Shown one piece after another: positions 1 through 8,094 of a stretch of DNA of 35,621 bases. The number at the start of each line of letters is the position of its first letter. Within the stretch, counting starts at the first letter, position 1. The DNA lies in the NCBI GenBank assembly GCA_018263335.1, contig JADFCY010000019.1:1-35621 (forward strand), written 5' to 3'. The notes beneath the pieces were generated by a model. That model saw nothing but the letters and a program-made list of their open reading frames with translations, ran no database searches and had not been told where the DNA came from. A program made the translations under genes and the position numbers. The stretch is from Methanolinea sp. (lineage in GTDB: Archaea > Halobacteriota > Methanomicrobia > Methanomicrobiales > Methanospirillaceae).

Positions 1-582
1 CGGCGCCTCCCGACCGGAAGGGAGGGCATCACAAGATCCGGTGACGTCTCAACGAAGCCGACCAAGGCCATAGCGGCCCGAGCGACCGCAGAGAGCGAGT
101 CACTGAGCGTCATCATTGTCCGGTAAACAGCGACGAGCATGGTGCAAAGCACGATGCAAGGAGCGGGATGGAACAGCTGCCGGCGAGGAGTGGAACGACA
201 AAGCCGGTAGCGTCAGTGAATTAGGACCAGAAAGAGAAAACCAGGGGCATGGTGCGAGTGCAGCGGAGTGGAGGAGCACCGGACCGGAGGGAGGAGCGGA
301 CGGAGATGGAGCAGAGCGAGCACGTTGCCCCGTTATTGTGTATCAAGATCTCTCTGGTCTCCTCTCTCCTGCGATGAGATTCTGACCAGAGGGAGGAATC
401 GCATGGGGCAGGGGTCCCATGCCGCAGGAGGAGGGGCACCGGGGTGGAGGCCTCGCCCCTTCGGATTGGTAGGGGCGGGGTCAGGGGTAGGGGTCGGTCG
501 CAGGGGCGATTATTTGCGCGGTAAGAAAAAGAACAGCATAGAACACTCTGTTCCTTGTCCCACCCGCAGCATCACTATACGA
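1..582. other. No recognisable gene; structured, purine-rich stretch
   Basis: I recognise no protein or known RNA here. The plus strand is strongly purine-rich between about 120 and 330. Several inverted repeats are visible: CTCTGGTC (352-359) with GACCAGAG (384-391); TGCGAT (370-375) with ATCGCA (398-403), which interleaves with the first pair; GCATGGG (401-407) with CCCATGC (416-422); and CGCCCCT (454-460) with AGGGGCG (471-477). The first 126 bases are open in frame 1 up to a stop at about 124-126, so the very start could be the tail of a gene cut by the window edge, but its translation resembles nothing I know. Confidence 0.3.
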
Positions 583-1207
583 ATGATTTTTTTTCTTCTC
601 AGCCAATCAACCGTGGTCAGGGAAGGTTGGCAGCAGGAAGTCTCGCTCACGGACCTTGTCCCCGGCGATAATCTCCTCCTCTTTGCGGGCGATATCATTC
701 CCACAGACGCATTCCTCCGTGAAGAGCGGGACCTCTCCTTCAACCAGTCAGCCCTGACGGGGGAACCCTATCCCGGTGAAAAGAATGCAGTCTCGTCATC
801 ACCCGGCACACCTTTGGCGGAAGCGGAAAAGCACGTAGTTCTCGGGACCTCTGTGGTAAGCTGGACTGCAACGGACGTCATTACAAGGATTGGGGATGGA
901 GGCCGGGTTCGGAAAGGTTGCCCAGACCGTGGGAGACCAGCCGAAAGAAACGGAGTTCGAGCGGGAGCTCACCCAGTTCAGTTTCCTGATAGCGAGTACG
1001 TTCCTGGTCGTGTTTCTTGCCTGTGTCCTGCCGTTTACGTTCCTCGGCAGCCTCTTCGGGTTTGTACCTCCCCCGCTCTCGTTCTATGCAGTTCTTGTGG
1101 GCCTCGTGGCATGTTACCTGGTCATGGTCGAGGTCACAAAAAGGTGGTTCTATCGCAGGTACTCAACCCTGGAGGAGCAGAGCGCCGGACAATCGAGGTC
1201 AGCCTGA
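583..1207 (+). pseudogene. Remnant of an MgtA-like (magnesium-type) P-type ATPase
   Basis: Two pieces of a P-type cation ATPase survive. The first (about 604-890) is the actuator domain, with the family signatures LVPGD, AGDIIPTDA and the dephosphorylation loop as SALTGEPYP (normally LTGES/LTGE-P). At 891-894 a G4 run shifts the frame by one base; with three Gs the reading continues as IGMEAGFGKVAQTV. The second piece (frame of 890) runs FERELTQFSFLIA and then jumps directly to the last membrane helices (LPFTFLG, FGFVPPP, VEVTKRWFYRR), as in MgtA C-termini. The phosphorylation (DKTGT) and nucleotide-binding domains, roughly 400 or more residues, are gone. The N-terminus is also missing. It cannot work as a pump. 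The neighbouring cation transporter gene is damaged too. Confidence 0.85.
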
Positions 1208-1288
1208 CTTTTTGAGTCTACTGTTTGAGAATCGATCCGCACACCTCACCCGTAAGAGACACACAGATGGCAGGCATAACGGGGAACC

Positions 1289-2330
1289 ATGGTCCTTTCG
1301 GGTTCCAGACCTGCCTCCCCCGTCACCTTAATCATTTTCGGAATTATAACTTTTCCAATTATCTTGTTGAGATCTCCTGATACTTCGGCTGATGCATGCA
1401 ATTCACTCAAACAAGGAACCGCACGGCTCTCTGTTGCATCGAACATGTTCCTGGTTTTCCTCAAGTTCATGGTGGGTTTTGCAGTCGGTTCGGTCAGTAT
1501 CATATCCGAGGCCATCCATTCATCGATGGACCTTCTGGCAGCGGTAATAGCCTTTTTTTTCCGTCAGGAAGTCGTCAGAACCACCGGATTCCGGCCATGC
1601 GTTTGGCCATGGCAAGTTTGAAGATTTTTCCGGCCTGATCGAGGCAATCCTCATCTTTATCGCTGCGGCGATCATCATTTGGGAGGCGGTCCGTGCACTC
1701 CTCGGAGAAGGTGGACCCGGGCTCTCTGAAGACCTGCTCGTTGTCGGCATCGCGGTGATGGCAATCTCGGCGGTGGTGAACTGGTACGTCTCACGTCGGC
1801 TGATGAAGGTGGCATTGGAGACCGAGTCGATCGCCCTCGAGAGCGATGCCTGGCATTTGAGGACCGATGTTTATCCCTCTGCGGGAGTTACGCTCGGCCT
1901 CGTATTGATACGTATCACGGGGATCACGATCATCGATTCAATTATTGCGATTGGTGTCGCGCTGGTCATCATCAGGGCTGCATACGATCTCACGCGGCGC
2001 TCGGTGGCCGATCTCATCGATACGAGTCTTCCCGAGGGAGACGAGGCCCGGATCAAGGAGATCATCTGCGAACATTCGAGCGAATATGCAGGGTTTCATG
2101 GCCTTAAAACCCGCAGGTCCGGCCCGGATGTCTTTATCGACCTCCACCTTGTCATGCCGGGAGCAGTCTCGGTGGAGGATTCCCATGACCTTACGGATCA
2201 CCTGGAGAGCGACATCAGGGTAGAATTTCCCCGGTCTACTGTCACCATCCATGTCGAGCCCTGTCAGGAGGGGGCCGGCGAATGTCACCGCTGTGGCTCC
2301 TTCTGTACCCATTCCCAAACCAATAAATGA
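1289..2330 (+). pseudogene. Cation diffusion facilitator (CDF) transporter with a one-base frameshift
   Basis: This is a CDF-family divalent metal/proton antiporter of the inner membrane. It reads in one frame from 1289 to about 1559 and then in a second frame from 1560 to 2330. The break is a run of eight Ts at 1553-1560. With seven Ts the protein is continuous through AFFSVRKSSEPPDSGHAFGHGKFEDFSG, which matches the conserved GHxxGHGKFE loop of the family. The TM5 metal site HLRTD (HxxxD) is present. In TM2 the usual first Asp is Glu (SEAIHSSMD). The cytoplasmic C-terminal domain is complete (about 2000-2260). It ends in a short tail with four Cys and two His (CQEGAGECHRCGSFCTH), a possible metal-binding extension. 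The start may lie downstream of 1289. The lesion is either a recent mutation or a homopolymer sequencing error. Confidence 0.85.
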
Positions 2331-2444
2331 AGATGGAGCCGGAAGCCCGGAACGCTTTGCGTTACCTGTCGTTCTTCATCGGTCAAATCAGCACTCACTG
2401 TATCATGAGTCCCTGCACTGACGAGGAAATCGCAGGCCTCCCAT

Positions 2445-4013
2445 TCAGGACTCACAAAATATCCTGTGATACAGGTCTTTTCCAAAACTTGTCTGGAGCG
2501 GTTCGCCCTCTTTTATTTTGAACGTGCGTTCACCATCCGGCTTTCGTTCAGCCCTGAGAAAAGAGGCATTGCCCATGTTTCTCTCAAAGAGGCCCCGTGA
2601 AAATTCATGGAGGTGAGTGACGAAGATGATTTTCACCCGTTTTTTCAGGAGTGCGCACACGATCTGCCTTGAGATCTCTGAACCTTCCCGTTCGTTCGTC
2701 GCCGCGAACGATTCGTTGAACAACACCATGCTGTCCGGGCTGAGATGATCAATGATCTCACTCATCCTCGTGAGTTCTTCATCCAGTTTGCCGCTTCTCA
2801 TCTCGTGGTCCTCTTCACGCCTGAAGTGGGTGAAGACCCCGCGACAGACATCTGCAGAGAATGACTCGGCCGGGACACACGAACCGCACTGCATCAGCAG
2901 TTGCGCCAGCCCGACACTCCGGAGAAACGTTGATTTCCCCCCCCTGTTTGCCCCCGTGATGAGTACAAGGTCCTTCCCTTCCGCGTTCACATCGTTTCCG
3001 ATGATCGCCTGGTTCTTCTGGAGCGCCATGCACGCATCGTAGAGTCCTTTGGAGGTGAGAGTCCGGTTCCCGGGTTCACGGGGGACCGGGAAGCAGACTG
3101 GTTCCCCAAGACGCATCAGTTCCTCTCTCAGATGCACACACCCAAGATAAAATGCCAGTTCGATCTTCAACGAGGTGAAGAACCTGAAGATATGATCGGT
3201 CGCCTGATGGAGGATGCGGGAGACAGGGTTCAGGCTCTTTCCTCTCATCTCTGCCAGTGCCCGGAATCCGGTCGTATCCCGATCAGCGATGGTGAAGCTG
3301 TACTGCGCTGACGGGTCTATTGAAAGAACCCGGGCGATCCATGTCTGCGGTGGGATCTCCCGGCACCGCTGGAGGGTATAGTTTGTCCCCTTGTTTCCCT
3401 TCCCGAGTTCCGCGGTGATACAGGCGCCGGCCGGTAGCGATAACTCCCCGAGTATGGCGTTCAGTGAGACGATGTATTCATCGGTCAGTTCTCTTTTGAG
3501 CATGGCGAAGAACTCCCTGAACCCCTCTGATTCGAATGTCCCCCCATGGTCCTCTGCGACCTTCCGGAGCAACACGAGCTTTCCGATAAACAGCGTGAGC
3601 GCCCGTATGGAAGTGCCCCGGACCGAGTCTGCTGATTTGCCTGTATACCAGGTGAACTCCTTGAAATACCCCTCGATCGATTCATCGCAGATCCCGTAGA
3701 TCTCTCTTACGACCTTTGTATTCCTGATGCAGTCCCTGAGGATATCCTGGCGGTAGAGGATCGTGCCGGTATCCGGGACCGAAAGGAGCACCACATTCTT
3801 CGCGACTTCATAGAGATACCTGTCACCCTGTGCCATCGATTTGAACAGGATGTCCAGTTCCAGGTCCTGTGTGACCATCCGCAGGACGTGTGGGAGCAAT
3901 GCCCATTGCTCTTCATACTCACGGTCTCTCCACCTTGTCGGCTGGGGATATTTCGGGAGCATCCCCCACGCGGGACAAAAATCTCGGTTCCTGAAGAGGA
4001 GATGGGGTTTCAT
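2445..4013 (-). CDS. MutS-like ATPase, second gene of a pair
   Basis: This 522-residue protein carries the C-terminal ATPase (domain V) of the MutS family. Walker A is GANRGGKST (about residue 355), followed by the family signature FTHFRREED (about 394-402), a Walker B-like SMVLFNESF (about 430) and the switch motif THLHEF (about 466). In canonical MutS, Walker B ends in Asp-Glu; here it is Asn-Glu, which keeps the catalytic Glu. The N-terminal two thirds look like MutS core/lever helices. No mismatch-recognition domain (Phe-x-Glu) is evident, and the length is well below the 800 or more residues of MutS1. Its ATG overlaps the stop of the preceding MutS-like gene by four bases, so the two are probably co-translated and may form a heterodimer. 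The DNA substrate is unknown. Confidence 0.85.
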   Translation of the reverse strand: MKPHLLFRNRDFCPAWGMLPKYPQPTRWRDREYEEQWALLPHVLRMVTQDLELDILFKSMAQGDRYLYEVAKNVVLLSVPDTGTILYRQDILRDCIRNTKVVREIYGICDESIEGYFKEFTWYTGKSADSVRGTSIRALTLFIGKLVLLRKVAEDHGGTFESEGFREFFAMLKRELTDEYIVSLNAILGELSLPAGACITAELGKGNKGTNYTLQRCREIPPQTWIARVLSIDPSAQYSFTIADRDTTGFRALAEMRGKSLNPVSRILHQATDHIFRFFTSLKIELAFYLGCVHLREELMRLGEPVCFPVPREPGNRTLTSKGLYDACMALQKNQAIIGNDVNAEGKDLVLITGANRGGKSTFLRSVGLAQLLMQCGSCVPAESFSADVCRGVFTHFRREEDHEMRSGKLDEELTRMSEIIDHLSPDSMVLFNESFAATNEREGSEISRQIVCALLKKRVKIIFVTHLHEFSRGLFERNMGNASFLRAERKPDGERTFKIKEGEPLQTSFGKDLYHRIFCES

Positions 4014-5542
4014 GATGGAATCCGCTCCAGGATCGCCTCGTAAGTGACCCGTTTCTTTCTGGCAATCGCGATTGCATAGGAAAGTCCGTCCGCGGGTCTC
4101 CTCACCACCCTGTACGTGCGCACATCCGGGTTGTCAGGCGCCACCGTGCTGACCATGCTCACCGTCTTTTCGAGCATGGTCAGCTCGTCAAGGAAGGTGA
4201 CATAGATGCAGAGGAGGTCCAGTTGGATTGCCTGCTCAAGTACTTTTCTTCCGAGGTACAGGGCGTCCTGGACTGTCGTCGAGGTAAACATCTCGTTGAT
4301 GATGATGATACTCCTTGGAGTGCAGGTGGTGAATATCGAGTGGATCCTCAGGAGATCGTCCTCCAGTTTACTCCTCAGGTTTCCAAGGGACTCTTCCCGT
4401 TCGAAATGGGTAAATATCCTGTCAAAGAGGTAAAGCCGCGCGGTCCTGCCCGGCACCGGACACCCGAGGCCCGCGAGGAAATGCAGCTGCCCAAAGACCC
4501 GGGCAAATGTTGTTTTTCCCCCCTGGTTCGGACCGGTGATAACAAATATTCGTTCCCTGCCCTCGAGGTAAAAATCATTGGTGACGACGGGTATACCTTG
4601 AGGGGACAGTCTGATTGCAAGGGCAAGGTCGAACCCTTCTCGGCTTTCGACCTCTTTCTCCGTATCTGAGACTTCTGGGATGCAAAAAGGAAGGTTCTCA
4701 TTCTTTATCCTGGCAACCAGATCGAGGTACGCGAGATAAAAGTGGACCTCCCGATCGAAACGGGCCACGGTCTCATCCAGGTAATTGAGGTTCTTCTCAT
4801 GGAAGGCGGAGAGGTGTGAGAATACTTCGGGGTACTGGAGTGCGACCAGGTCGAGGACCTTCGCCTCCACATGGTTCATTTCAGGATATTCTGGAAATCT
4901 CTCCTGGAACGGCTGAACGGGATCCTGGAGAAACCCCTTAAAGGTGTGTTCAACCTCTCTGATATAGTCCTGGCTCGATTTGCTCTTTCTCACGGTTATC
5001 TTGTTTCCTTGAATATGCAGGCAGTAGGTGACGCCTGACAGTTCCGCATCGAGTTGTGCAATTTCTGCGACAAGCGAGGTAAACCCTGGGGAGTGTGAAT
5101 ACTCGTTCAGGAATTCACGCAACGCCTGGAAGCCACGCGAGGCAAGATCGAGATCTGCGAGGTCGTTTCCCAGGCGTTCAATTGTTTCGCAGTACACTGC
5201 CACTGCATCCAGGAACCAGCGTCTCTTCTGGGAGAAGTTATGGAGTTTTTTGGCCTGGGCAAGGTGTGTCCGCATCGTTTGCATCCCGAGAGAGAAAGAT
5301 TTGAGGGCTTCAAGAAGCCGGGTGTTGCCCAGGTCCCGGACTATCTCCTGGCGATAAGCAATGGCATCGCAACTCTTCAGCGATTCATAGAAAAACGGCT
5401 TCAGGTCGTACTCCTCATAGCCTGCGATCACCGCATCTACAACCTGATCCAGGTGTAAGTCCGAAAAAAAGGCCGGTTCCTTGAGGGCTTCACGGCTGAC
5501 GGCCATATCCGGATTTGCATACAGAATGCTGAAACGACTCAT
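4010..5542 (-). CDS. MutS-like ATPase, first gene of a pair
   Basis: This 510-residue MutS-family ATPase is the upstream partner of the gene at 2445-4013. Walker A is GPNQGGKTTFAR (about 343-354), then FTHFEREES (about 382), a Walker B-like SIIIINEMF (about 416, with Asn-Glu instead of Asp-Glu) and the switch region YVTFLDEL, where the usual His of the TH motif is Phe. The two proteins have the same layout but differ along their length, as subunits of a heterodimer would. The N-terminal MutS mismatch-binding and connector domains are not recognisable. I see no strong ribosome binding site before the ATG at 5542. One 45-nt repeat element lies about 290 bases upstream in the same orientation. 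A role in recombination or structured-DNA processing is possible, but the sequence does not decide it. Confidence 0.85.
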   Translation of the reverse strand: MSRFSILYANPDMAVSREALKEPAFFSDLHLDQVVDAVIAGYEEYDLKPFFYESLKSCDAIAYRQEIVRDLGNTRLLEALKSFSLGMQTMRTHLAQAKKLHNFSQKRRWFLDAVAVYCETIERLGNDLADLDLASRGFQALREFLNEYSHSPGFTSLVAEIAQLDAELSGVTYCLHIQGNKITVRKSKSSQDYIREVEHTFKGFLQDPVQPFQERFPEYPEMNHVEAKVLDLVALQYPEVFSHLSAFHEKNLNYLDETVARFDREVHFYLAYLDLVARIKNENLPFCIPEVSDTEKEVESREGFDLALAIRLSPQGIPVVTNDFYLEGRERIFVITGPNQGGKTTFARVFGQLHFLAGLGCPVPGRTARLYLFDRIFTHFEREESLGNLRSKLEDDLLRIHSIFTTCTPRSIIIINEMFTSTTVQDALYLGRKVLEQAIQLDLLCIYVTFLDELTMLEKTVSMVSTVAPDNPDVRTYRVVRRPADGLSYAIAIARKKRVTYEAILERIPS

Positions 5543-6620
5543 GAGAAAAAACCCCCTTGCCCTGGAAATCCTGATTGGGAAGATACATTTTCTCTCCCGA
5601 ACAGGGCATTGGACAATGGTGTAACCCGCCCGGATTCCAGGGGTACACCTGCCCTGGATCCCTGATGCACAGGTATAACACCGGCATTGACGCAGGGTGC
5701 AGGGCGGCCAACTGACAGGCCCGCCCTATTGGTCGCGGAGTTTTGATCTCTCACACAAGAACACGAGGAGTCAGGGAAACGATGAGTGATTGGGTTTTTC
5801 TCACCTTCGGATACCATACCGGTCCTCCCGGGTAGAAGTCATTAGCAGGAGGCGGTTGAATCGGTGGACTTCATCACCGGCAGTATCCCGTGAAGGTGTC
5901 AACTGCTGCAGAATAGTGTTGGAGGATGGCAGGTATTAATGTTCATGGTGGAGAGCCGCAAAAAGCAGAAAGCGGACGAGGCTGATCACTTCAGAAATGC
6001 GCTCCCAATAATTTCCTAAAAAATTCTTCTCACCTCCGGGTCATTGCGACTTTTTTAAAGATCGAGGATTTGGGAAACGAGCAGGCGAAGTAAGTCTTCT
6101 GGACCTTCCTCATCCCGATGGCCGGGATGGTCCTGGCCCGGGTCGTTGGACCCTGCAATAGCTCAAACAGATTGTTGGGCTGATTGTGCGGATAGGAGGA
6201 TACCCCCAAATCTCTCCTGCCAAAGCCCCTCCATAAAGGGGGGTAAATCCTATCAGGGAAAATAACTCCTATCCGGGCCACTTTTCCCCCTCTCTGCGTG
6301 GGCTGATACCGGAAAATCCAAAAAAAAAACTGCCCTTTTTCGTTCCCATGGAGATTATGCCCTATAGTCGCCCTGTTTGGTAAAATGCGACAGATTTTAC
6401 CTCAACTAACGGTCAATAAGGTCATTTTATTCGAGATTATTTTTTGCCCCCTGTTTATATTCCATCTGACTCCAGAAACCCTGCCAGAACCCCGCTATGA
6501 AGGTCTTTTTTCCCGACAGGATCTGGAAAAAAAATCAAATTTTCGGGAAAAGATCCTCCAAAACATCTCCATTTTTGATGATAATATCACCTTTCAGAAC
6601 CTCGAGATGAAAAGGAGAAA
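5543..6620. other. Intergenic region without a convincing gene
   Basis: This stretch of about 1.1 kb separates the MutS-like pair from hicBA. Apart from the 45-nt element at 5834-5878 I can support no feature with confidence. Small open frames occur (6030-6281 minus, 6385-6624 plus, 5539-5817 minus), but their translations are of low complexity or unlike proteins. From about 6300 on the DNA becomes AT-rich, with TATA-like stretches such as TTTATATTC near 6454. This fits a promoter and leader for hicBA. Confidence 0.5.
5834..5878 (-). repeat. 45-nt repeat element, copy A
   Basis: Read on the minus strand it starts GGTGATGAAGTCC and ends GCTAATGACTTCT, with a variable middle. The 5' part can form a hairpin, GGTG with CACC, enclosing loop ATGAAGTC. 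The loop bases GAAGTC are complementary to GACTTC near the 3' end. Compared with the other copies, stem bases GGCG/CGCC have changed together to GGTG/CACC, a compensatory change. It points toward the MutS-like pair and lies about 290 bases upstream of it. Confidence 0.75.
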
Positions 6621-6881
6621 ATGACACATGGTACTTTTTTCAAGCACCTTGCAAAAAAGAATTCATGCATGAATACTGATGGTGTGTATATGAAAACGAT
6701 CCATGTTCCTATCATCATCGTATCCTGCCCACAGTTCAAAGGGTGTCACACATTCGGGAAAACAATCGATGAGGCTCTTGCCCGTATCAGGGAAGTCATC
6801 GAGCTTTGCATGGAAGATGAAAAGCCCGAACACCTCAATACATTTGTAGGATTCCGCGAGGTCGAGATCCAGGGTGCCTGA
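6621..6881 (+). CDS. hicB: HicB-family antitoxin
   Basis: This is the antitoxin of a HicBA type II module; HicB proteins bind and neutralise the HicA mRNA interferase and often repress their own operon. The signature is VPIIIVSCPQFKGCHTFGKT followed by a helix, IDEALARIREVIELCMED, which matches the PGCHTQGDTxxEAxxNIxEAI pattern of the HicB partial RNase H fold. The 86-residue length fits small HicB proteins. The start at 6621 is favoured by AAGGAG just upstream, although the spacing is only three bases and the recognisable fold begins at an internal Met near residue 24. No separate DNA-binding domain is visible at the C-terminus. It overlaps the toxin gene by eight bases, so the pair is translationally coupled. 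Confidence 0.8.
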   Translation: MTHGTFFKHLAKKNSCMNTDGVYMKTIHVPIIIVSCPQFKGCHTFGKTIDEALARIREVIELCMEDEKPEHLNTFVGFREVEIQGA

Positions 6882-7119
6882 TGCTTCCGGTAATCTGGGG
6901 AAGGACCTGATCCCTTTTCTTGAGAAACTCGGTTTTGTTATCATTCGCCAGAAAGGGTCTCATGTGCGGATGAAATTTAATGATGGCAGGTGTACAACGA
7001 TACCTGTCCAGACAGGTGAAGATATCCCAAAAGGACTTCTCCGAAAAATTATCCGGGAAGATCTCGAAATGACGCTTGAAGAGTTTTCTGAAGCGTATGA
7101 AAACTATAAGGGGCACTAA
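6874..7119 (+). CDS. hicA: HicA-family toxin (mRNA interferase)
   Basis: HicA toxins are small double-stranded-RNA-binding-fold ribonucleases that cut mRNA and tmRNA. The 81-residue product shows the family layout: FLEKLGFVIIRQKGSHVRMKF with the catalytic His in GSH, then the beta strand TTIPVQTGEDIPKGLLRKIIRED, matching the VPxHxxxxIxxGTLRxILK pattern (the second His is Gln here). Translation starts at a GTG that overlaps the last codons of hicB. The antitoxin-first order is the reverse of the E. coli hicAB locus; this arrangement is known elsewhere. The active-site His is intact, so the toxin is probably functional. It lies between decayed transporter genes, typical of mobile accessory DNA. 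Confidence 0.85.
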   Translation: MPDASGNLGKDLIPFLEKLGFVIIRQKGSHVRMKFNDGRCTTIPVQTGEDIPKGLLRKIIREDLEMTLEEFSEAYENYKGH

Positions 7120-7242
7120 TCCATCAAATTCCACAACTCAACGGGTCCCTGAATCTGTAAACGATGTGAGGATCCTCTGGAGTGAGAGAAGGTCCTCGCA
7201 TGCCTGCCTCTCCGCTGATGTCCAACCAAATACTATGGCTAC

Positions 7243-7254
7243 ATTTTTAAAAAA
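7243..7254 (+). promoter_or_regulatory. Possible TATA box upstream of the proton-ATPase remnant
   Basis: An AT-rich stretch, TTTTTAAAAAAC, lies about 65 bases before the ATG at 7319. It resembles an archaeal box A, but no BRE is clearly visible and no transcript start can be fixed from sequence. Confidence 0.3.
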
Positions 7255-7274
7255 CTCTCAGCTTAGGCTATTCC

Positions 7275-7330
7275 GGCGATGAAGCTCACCCAGTAAAATA
7301 CTGATCCTCCCTGAAGGGATGACAGCTTCT
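7275..7330 (+). repeat. Divergent candidate copy (E) of the 45-nt element
   Basis: It begins GGCGATGAAGCTC and ends GGGATGACAGCTTCT, with a longer middle (56 nt in total). The ATG in its 3' part is the start codon of the ATPase remnant at 7319. The loop sequence GAAGCT is complementary to AGCTTC just after the ATG. The typical copies instead pair GAAGTC with GACTTC, so both sides have changed together. Stem 1 is weaker here (GGCG against CACC, one mismatch). The assignment is tentative. Confidence 0.4.
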
Positions 7331-7963
7331 GCATTCAGTGTGAGCCTCATGAACGGGAAATCAAAAGAAACTGGCCCGGCAACCGGTCTTTCCGGGAAGG
7401 AAGCCCGGGATCATCTCGCCCGGTATGGATATAACGAGATCAAGGAAGAGAATTAAAACCCGGTTTTTAGTATTTTAAAGCGCTTCCGGGGCCCCCTCTC
7501 CTGGGGTATCGAAAGGGGGATATTGCTTGAACTGCTCCTGGGAAAGGGCCCTGAAGCATTGGTAATCACCGGTTTGCGTGCCTTCAGTTGTCTCGTGGGA
7601 GAGACCCAGGAACTCCGGGCCCGGATTGCGCTAGGCTACCTCCGCAGACATCTCCAGATAACCGCGCAGGCATACCGAGATGAAAAATGGCAGTCGCTCC
7701 CCGCAAGAGAACTTGTCCCCGGTGATTTGGTCAATGGAACCGTGGGCGATATCGTGCCCGCAGATTGCACAATCCATGAAGGTACGATAGAGGTTGACCA
7801 GGGCTCACTCACAGGCGGATCTCTTGCAGTAGGGCGCAGTGTCAGTGAGACGTTCTATTCCGGCTCGACGGTTCGCCAGGGAAAATCCATCGGGACCGTA
7901 ACCGCTACCGGAATCAACAGCTATTTCGGTCGGACCGTCGAACTGGTGCGGACTGGACGCTGA
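7319..7963 (+). pseudogene. Truncated proton-pump-type (plasma-membrane H+) P-type ATPase
   Basis: This is the N-terminal third of a type III P-ATPase. The cation-ATPase N-terminal motif GLSGKEARDHLARYGYNEI (codons 23-41) is followed by an in-frame TAA at 7454-7456. The same frame then continues through FSILKRFRGPLSWGIE, membrane segment 1-2 remnants, and the actuator domain: LPARELVPGDLV, GDIVPADC, a dephosphorylation loop altered to GSLTGGSLAV (normally TGES), YSGSTVRQG and GINSYFGRTVELV. The reading ends at 7963, just before membrane segment 3. The phosphorylation, nucleotide-binding and remaining membrane domains are absent downstream. Part of segments 1-2 between about 7500 and 7620 also looks shortened. 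It is dead as a pump because of the stop, the loss of the TGES Glu and the truncation. Confidence 0.85.
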
Positions 7964-8094
7964 ATGAGACAGCCATACCCACAGCATCCCGTTACCACTG
8001 GGCAGACGGATATATCCTCCGGTTTTGGAAAAATCTCCCCCTGGTCGGTATTCCAAAGAAAAAAATAAGTCCCCCAACAGCTACAGTTATCCAA

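Noticed and set aside
1-580. tRNA, RNase P RNA or group II intron
   Set aside because: I looked for a cloverleaf with a T-loop, RNase P conserved regions and an intron domain V and found none.
268-1215. A single 315-residue protein
   Set aside because: Only the middle is ATPase; the front is translated GC-rich non-coding DNA and the end runs out of frame with the true ATPase C-terminus.
5539-5817. 92-codon frame overlapping the start of the MutS-like pair by ATGA
   Set aside because: The overlap looks like coupling, but the translation is not protein-like and there is no ribosome binding site.
6030-6281. 83-codon minus-strand frame in the 5.5-6.6 kb gap
   Set aside because: No ribosome binding site, no recognisable motif, and it spans a CCCCTCC/GGGG hairpin typical of non-coding DNA.
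6385-6624. 79-codon frame before hicB
   Set aside because: AT-rich, probably promoter DNA; the translation is of low complexity and no ribosome binding site is visible.
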